NCBI GenBank assembly: GCA_024229515.1
Contig: JAAESI010000213.1
Span: 19,863-83,862, forward strand
Origin: Pseudomonadota bacterium
GTDB taxonomy: Bacteria; Myxococcota_A; UBA796; UBA9615
Direction: 5' to 3'
DNA: 64,000 nt
Numbering within the stretch: position 1 is the first letter of the stretch; each line of letters starts with the position of its first letter. The notes beneath the pieces were generated by a model, which saw only the letters and a list, made by a program, of their open reading frames with translations, searched no databases and was not told where the DNA came from. The position numbers and the translations under genes were made by a program. Shown here piece after piece: positions 58,944 to 64,000 of the stretch.

Positions 58944-60685
58944 TCGCAGCCTTCCTCCTCGCCAGCTGCGGCCCCGAACCGGAACCGAACGAACCGACGC
59001 CCGCGCAGACCGAGGAGGAGGGTGACGACGTCGCCTACGCGGCCGCTCGGCTGGACCCCGTCGATCTGTCCGGCAGCGACGACGACGACGACGATGCGAC
59101 CGACGACGACGACGACGATGCGACCGACGACGACGACGCGACCGGCGACGACGACACCGACGACGACGACGATGCGACCGACGACGACGACGTCGTCTTC
59201 GAAGTTCCGGTGCCCTGCCCCGACCCCACCCTGCCACTCCCCACGACGCTGTACGCGGACGTCTCCGTCTGCGCCGGAGCCGACCTGTACAGCGGCGCTT
59301 CGCCCGGGATTGAGATCACCGGACAGGCCTGGGCTGACGTCGACAGCGACGGCGACCAGGACCTCTACCTCACCGATCCCACGGGCCCGTCCACGCTCCT
59401 GCTGAACGACGGCAGCGGGCTCTTCGCCCCCGACCCGAACGGGGCGCTGCTCGCCCTCGCGGGGGTCGAGACCAGCGGCGCGGCCTTCGCCGACTACGAC
59501 GGTGACGGCGACCCTGACCTGTACGTGCTCGTCAAAGGCCCCAACACGCTGTTCCGCAACGACGGCGTCGCCGGCTGGACCGACGTCTCCGCCGCCAGCG
59601 GCGCCGACGATCCGGGCTTCGGGATGAGCGCCGCGTGGGCGGACTACGACGGTGACGGCGACCTGGACCTGTTCGTCGCCAACTACGAGTGCATCGGCTG
59701 CGGACTGCCCCCCGAGGACGAGTACCTGGACCGGCTGCTCACCAACGACGGCAGCGGAGGTTTCGTCGACACGACCAACTTCCTCGGCACTGACCTCGTC
59801 CGGGGCGACGGCTACGCGGCGGTCTGGTTCGACTTCGACGATGACAGCGACCCTGACCTGTACCTCGCCAACGACCGGGGCAACACCGAGCCCTGGGCCC
59901 CGGGCGAGCGCACCAACCGCAACATGTTCTTCCGCAACGACGGCCCCGGCTGCGGCGGATGGTGCTTCGACGAGGTCGGAATCGAGCTCGGGGCGGACGC
60001 CCGCGTGGACGGCATGGGGGTCGCGGTAGGCGACTACGACGGCGACCTGGACCTCGACCTCGCCTACACCCTGGGCGGGCCCCCGGGCCTGCTCCAGAAC
60101 CAGTCCGGCCTCGGCTTCATCGACGTCACGCTCGCCGCCGAGCTCGACTCCGCCGACGTCGGCGACGGCTGGGGGATCGTCTTCCTGGACTTCGACAACG
60201 ACGGCGACCTGGACCTCTACATGGCCGAAGCGGTCGGGGGCCCGCCCCTGAACCGGCTCTACTCCAACGACGGCGACGGCACGTTCACGGAGCTGAGCGC
60301 GACCTCGGGGGCGGCGGACAGCGGACACAGCATCGGCGCCGCCGCCGCGGACTACGACGGCGACGGCGGCATCGACCTCGTCGTGGGCAACCGGGAGTCG
60401 GAGTTCCAGCTCTTCCGGAACCTCACCGGGCCCGCCTCGGGAAACTGGGTCCGACTCCGGATCGAGGACGGCGTGGGGGCCCGCGCGGTCGTCACCTCGG
60501 ACGCCGGGCTCAGCTCCATGCAGGAGGTCAAGGTCGGCTCCAGCGTCGGCTCGAGCCACGATCCCGCGCTGCATTTCGGGATGGGAGCCGCGTCCACCAC
60601 GTCCGCGGTCGTGACCTGGCCGGACGGTGCCTCCGTGACGCTCAGCCCGGGGACCAACCTCGAGGTGGTAGTAGTCCGGCCATGA
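58925..60685 (+). CDS. FG-GAP/ASPIC lipoprotein with Asp tether, copy 1
   Basis: 586 residues from ATG 58925. The lipobox is FLLASC. A tether of DDDDDAT-type units lies near residues 55-100. From ~130 there are FG-GAP/VCBS blades (WADVDSDGDQDLYLTDP, FADYDGDGDPDLYVLV, WADYDGDGDLDLFVAN, FDFDDDSDPDLYLAND, VGDYDGDLDLDLAYT, LDFDNDGDLDLYMAE), then the ASPIC/UnbV domain (VRLRIEDGVGARAVVTS and VTWPDGASVTL). Cys are placed in the loops (ECIGCGLPPE, GPGCGGWCFDE). The next gene is a paralogue, overlapping by ATGA. A surface-located, calcium-binding role is inferred; ligands are unknown. Confidence 0.88.
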   Translation: MRARLLIAAFLLASCGPEPEPNEPTPAQTEEEGDDVAYAAARLDPVDLSGSDDDDDDATDDDDDDATDDDDATGDDDTDDDDDATDDDDVVFEVPVPCPDPTLPLPTTLYADVSVCAGADLYSGASPGIEITGQAWADVDSDGDQDLYLTDPTGPSTLLLNDGSGLFAPDPNGALLALAGVETSGAAFADYDGDGDPDLYVLVKGPNTLFRNDGVAGWTDVSAASGADDPGFGMSAAWADYDGDGDLDLFVANYECIGCGLPPEDEYLDRLLTNDGSGGFVDTTNFLGTDLVRGDGYAAVWFDFDDDSDPDLYLANDRGNTEPWAPGERTNRNMFFRNDGPGCGGWCFDEVGIELGADARVDGMGVAVGDYDGDLDLDLAYTLGGPPGLLQNQSGLGFIDVTLAAELDSADVGDGWGIVFLDFDNDGDLDLYMAEAVGGPPLNRLYSNDGDGTFTELSATSGAADSGHSIGAAAADYDGDGGIDLVVGNRESEFQLFRNLTGPASGNWVRLRIEDGVGARAVVTSDAGLSSMQEVKVGSSVGSSHDPALHFGMGAASTTSAVVTWPDGASVTLSPGTNLEVVVVRP

Positions 60686-62367
60686 ACCGTGCCCCCCTGT
60701 GGCTCGCGCTCGTCGCCTTCGGCTGCGTGGCGCCCACCCCTGAACCGGATCCCACGCCTGCGGACGGCCCGCGGGCCTGGACGGCGGCGCCGGCGCGCTT
60801 CGACCCCAGTGATCTGCTGGCCGGCGACGATGATGACGCCAGCGACGACGATGACGACGCCACCGCGGCCCCCGGACCGTGCCCCGTCGAGCCGGTCGAC
60901 ACCTGGTTTGCGGACGTCTCCTCGTGCGCGGGGGTGATCGGAGCAGTGACCGACGGTCTGTCCGTCGAAACCACCGGGCAGGCCTGGGGCGACATCACCG
61001 GCGACGGCGACCTCGAGCTCTTCGTCACCGGCTTCCTCGAGCCGTCCCACCTCTTCCTCAACCGGGGCAACGGCACCTTCGTCGAGTTCACTCCGGCCCC
61101 CCTGGCACTCGCGGGCCTCGGCACTACGGGAGCGACGTTCGTCGACTACGACAACGATGGGGACCCGGATCTGCACGTCGCCGCGGCGTTTGGCAACGAC
61201 ACCCTCCTGCGCAACGACGGCGGCGACGGCTGGCAGGACGTCGGGGCCGAGTCCGGACTCGCCAACCCCACCTCCAGCGTCGCCTCCACCTGGGCGGACT
61301 ACGACGGGGACGGCTGGCTCGACCTCTACCTGGTGGTCTACCAATGCGGGAACTGCCCCAACTACGAGCCGTCGGACGACGCCCGCGACCGCCTCTTCCG
61401 CAACCTCGGCGACGGCACCTTCGAGGACACCTCGGAGCTGCTCGACCCCATCCTGCGGTTCGGCCTCGGCTACGCGGCGGGCTGGTTCGACTACGACGAC
61501 GATGGCGATCCGGACCTGTACGTGGCCAACGACAAGGGCAACCCGGGCCCGCAACCCGAGGGGGCACCGGCCAACCGGAACCTGCTCTGGCGCAACGACG
61601 GCCCCGGCTGCGGAGGCTGGTGCTTCGAGGAGATCGGTGAGGCGGTCGGGGCGGACCTCCGAGTCGACTCCATGGGCCTCGAGATCGCCGACTTCGACGG
61701 CGACGGGAGCCTGGACCTGGCGGTCTCGGACAACGAGACCGCGCACCTGTTGAGCAACCTCGGGGGGCTGTTCGTCGAGACGACCCTCAGCGTGGGCTGG
61801 GACATCGCGGACACGGTCGTGGGGTGGGGACTGGCCGCGGGCGACTTCGACAACGACGGCGACGTGGACATGGCCATGGCCGACGGAGGTCTGCCCCAGC
61901 CGAACGTGTTCCTCGAGCAGACCGAGCCGGGGTGGTTCGAAGTGCGACGGGAGTCCAGTGGGCTGACCGAGCCGCGCGACTCCACAGGCTTCGCCATCGC
62001 CGACTACGACTTCGACGGGCGGCTCGACTTCGCTGCGGGGAGCCGCAACGACAGCTTCCAACTGTTCCGCAATGTGCAGCCGTCCACAGGCCGCTGGCTC
62101 CGCGTTCACCTCGTTGGGGGCGGCGGAGTCAACCGCGACGCCGTCGGGGCGCGGGCCGCCCTGACCGACGACTCGGGGCGCGTTCAGCTCCAGGAGGTCG
62201 GCCTCGGGCGATCGCTCGGCAGCTCCCATGACCTCGCGCTGCACTTCGGCCTCGGCGAGGCGCGACCTCAGTCTCTGACGGTGCGCTGGCCCGACGGGGT
62301 CCAGGAGGTGTTCGACGACCTCCCAACCAACGAAGTGCTGACGATCAACGCACCCGGAGCCCGCTGA
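60682..62367 (+). CDS. FG-GAP/ASPIC lipoprotein with Asp tether, copy 2
   Basis: 561 residues from ATG 60682, overlapping the previous stop. It has the same plan as copy 1: lipobox VAFGC, a shorter tether (GDDDDASDDDDDAT, about residues 50-65), blades such as WGDITGDGDLELFVTG, FVDYDNDGDPDLHVAA, WADYDGDGWLDLYLVV, FDYDDDGDPDLYVAN and GDFDNDGDVDMAMA, conserved Cys in GPGCGGWCFEE, and the ASPIC/UnbV end (VRWPDGVQEVFDDL). The two copies clearly arose by tandem duplication and have diverged widely. A hairpin terminator at 62374-62414 ends this transcript. Confidence 0.88.
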   Translation: MNRAPLWLALVAFGCVAPTPEPDPTPADGPRAWTAAPARFDPSDLLAGDDDDASDDDDDATAAPGPCPVEPVDTWFADVSSCAGVIGAVTDGLSVETTGQAWGDITGDGDLELFVTGFLEPSHLFLNRGNGTFVEFTPAPLALAGLGTTGATFVDYDNDGDPDLHVAAAFGNDTLLRNDGGDGWQDVGAESGLANPTSSVASTWADYDGDGWLDLYLVVYQCGNCPNYEPSDDARDRLFRNLGDGTFEDTSELLDPILRFGLGYAAGWFDYDDDGDPDLYVANDKGNPGPQPEGAPANRNLLWRNDGPGCGGWCFEEIGEAVGADLRVDSMGLEIADFDGDGSLDLAVSDNETAHLLSNLGGLFVETTLSVGWDIADTVVGWGLAAGDFDNDGDVDMAMADGGLPQPNVFLEQTEPGWFEVRRESSGLTEPRDSTGFAIADYDFDGRLDFAAGSRNDSFQLFRNVQPSTGRWLRVHLVGGGGVNRDAVGARAALTDDSGRVQLQEVGLGRSLGSSHDLALHFGLGEARPQSLTVRWPDGVQEVFDDLPTNEVLTINAPGAR

Positions 62368-62373
62368 GGTAGC

Positions 62374-62414
62374 GGGACAACCTGCTCTTGCATTGGAGCG
62401 AGTTGTCCCCTTTT
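62374..62414 (+). terminator. Rho-independent terminator
   Basis: GGGACAAC at 62374-62381 pairs with GTTGTCCC at 62402-62409, with GCTC/GAGC pairs inside, and TTTT follows at 62411-62414 on the plus strand. It lies seven bases after the stop of the FG-GAP copy 2. A clear case in this window. Confidence 0.7.
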
Positions 62415-62597
62415 GATGATCGATCACCGTGCTGTGAGGGTCGAGATCAGCCTTTCGCCAGCCCCTGAGTGATAGGCTGACAGGCAATCGGGGTCCCGCA
62501 TTGGATTCTGGGCCCCCTCTTGGGGTATTTATGCGGACCCCGTGTGCGGACGTGAGAGAGGTTCGCCGTCTGGGGTCCAACGCCGTCGAGGAAACCG
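62415..62597 (+). promoter_or_regulatory. Intergenic leader of the last gene
   Basis: 183 bases without coding character, less GC-rich than its surroundings. It must contain the promoter of the gene at 62598. Candidate AT-rich elements are TTGGAT (62500-62505) and TATTTAT (62525-62531), spaced too widely for a good sigma-70 match, so no exact promoter is claimed. Confidence 0.35.

Positions 62598-64000
<1,403 letters not shown>

Noticed and set aside
55488..59237. Long open frame on the minus strand, 1249 codons
   Set aside because: Antisense to the MopE-like gene, whose GAC repeats keep the opposite frame open. It consists of Val/Ala/Gly runs such as VVVVAV without any domain.

Overview
The window is very GC-rich and densely coded, with a third-position G/C bias in nearly every gene, many overlapping start/stop codons, and no rRNA, tRNA, CRISPR array or insertion sequence that I could recognise. 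The gene content points to a member of the Myxococcota or a related former deltaproteobacterial lineage. The supporting signs are a type II secretion locus with GspN, Ser/Thr kinases, NtrBC-type regulators, many lipoproteins with aspartate-rich tethers, FG-GAP/ASPIC-type proteins, MopE-like Cys/Asp repeats, and C-termini made of a Cys motif, a hydrophobic stretch and an Arg run (MYXO-CTERM-like). This is inference from families, not a taxonomic assignment.

Layout. 1-3849: end of a type II secretion operon (gspK end, gspL, gspM, gspN). 3916-9904 (minus): three secreted lipoproteins, then a DUF354 protein and a family 2 glycosyltransferase. 9942-13963 (plus): oligoribonuclease, a Ser/Thr kinase, and a translationally coupled pseudokinase. 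13960-19047 (minus): a receiver-PAS-histidine kinase, an Asp-rich lipoprotein and a six-LysM lytic transglycosylase. 19321-24904 (plus): a tightly overlapped run of NtrB-like kinase, NtrC-like activator, thiE, lipoprotein and pabB. 24975-30239: two paralogous secreted von Willebrand-A-like/choice-of-anchor genes flank a TauE permease, a LysR regulator and a 65-codon gene; the second paralogue is broken. 30236-33821 (minus): rhomboid protease and MmgE/PrpD protein. 33852-34561: remnants of two divergent genes that both lost their 5' parts at one junction. 34558-39132 (minus): a giant secreted protein that is two complete paralogous units fused in frame, with a C-terminal sorting-type signal and a second signal peptide in its middle.

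39129-49228 is a molybdenum region: a molybdopterin oxidoreductase, fdhD, moaA, mobA and moeA, interleaved with a redoxin-like lipoprotein, a barrel protein, an HTTM-domain membrane protein with a small partner, and a lysylphosphatidylglycerol-synthase-like flippase. 49261-54229 holds envelope genes: two outer-membrane-like proteins, a glycerophosphodiester phosphodiesterase and an NlpC/P60 lipoprotein. 54240-64000 is a run of extracellular proteins: an NHL lipoprotein, a 13-repeat MopE-like protein, two FG-GAP/ASPIC lipoprotein paralogues, and a further MopE-like protein cut by the window end.

Most of the window concerns export to, and display on, the cell surface. The strongest candidates for something undescribed are the fused double-unit polyprotein at 34558-39132, the Asp-rich tether placed next to either an N-terminal lipid anchor or a C-terminal Cys/membrane/Arg anchor, the kinase-pseudokinase pair, and the repeated use of a shared palindromic CTAG as the double stop of convergent genes.
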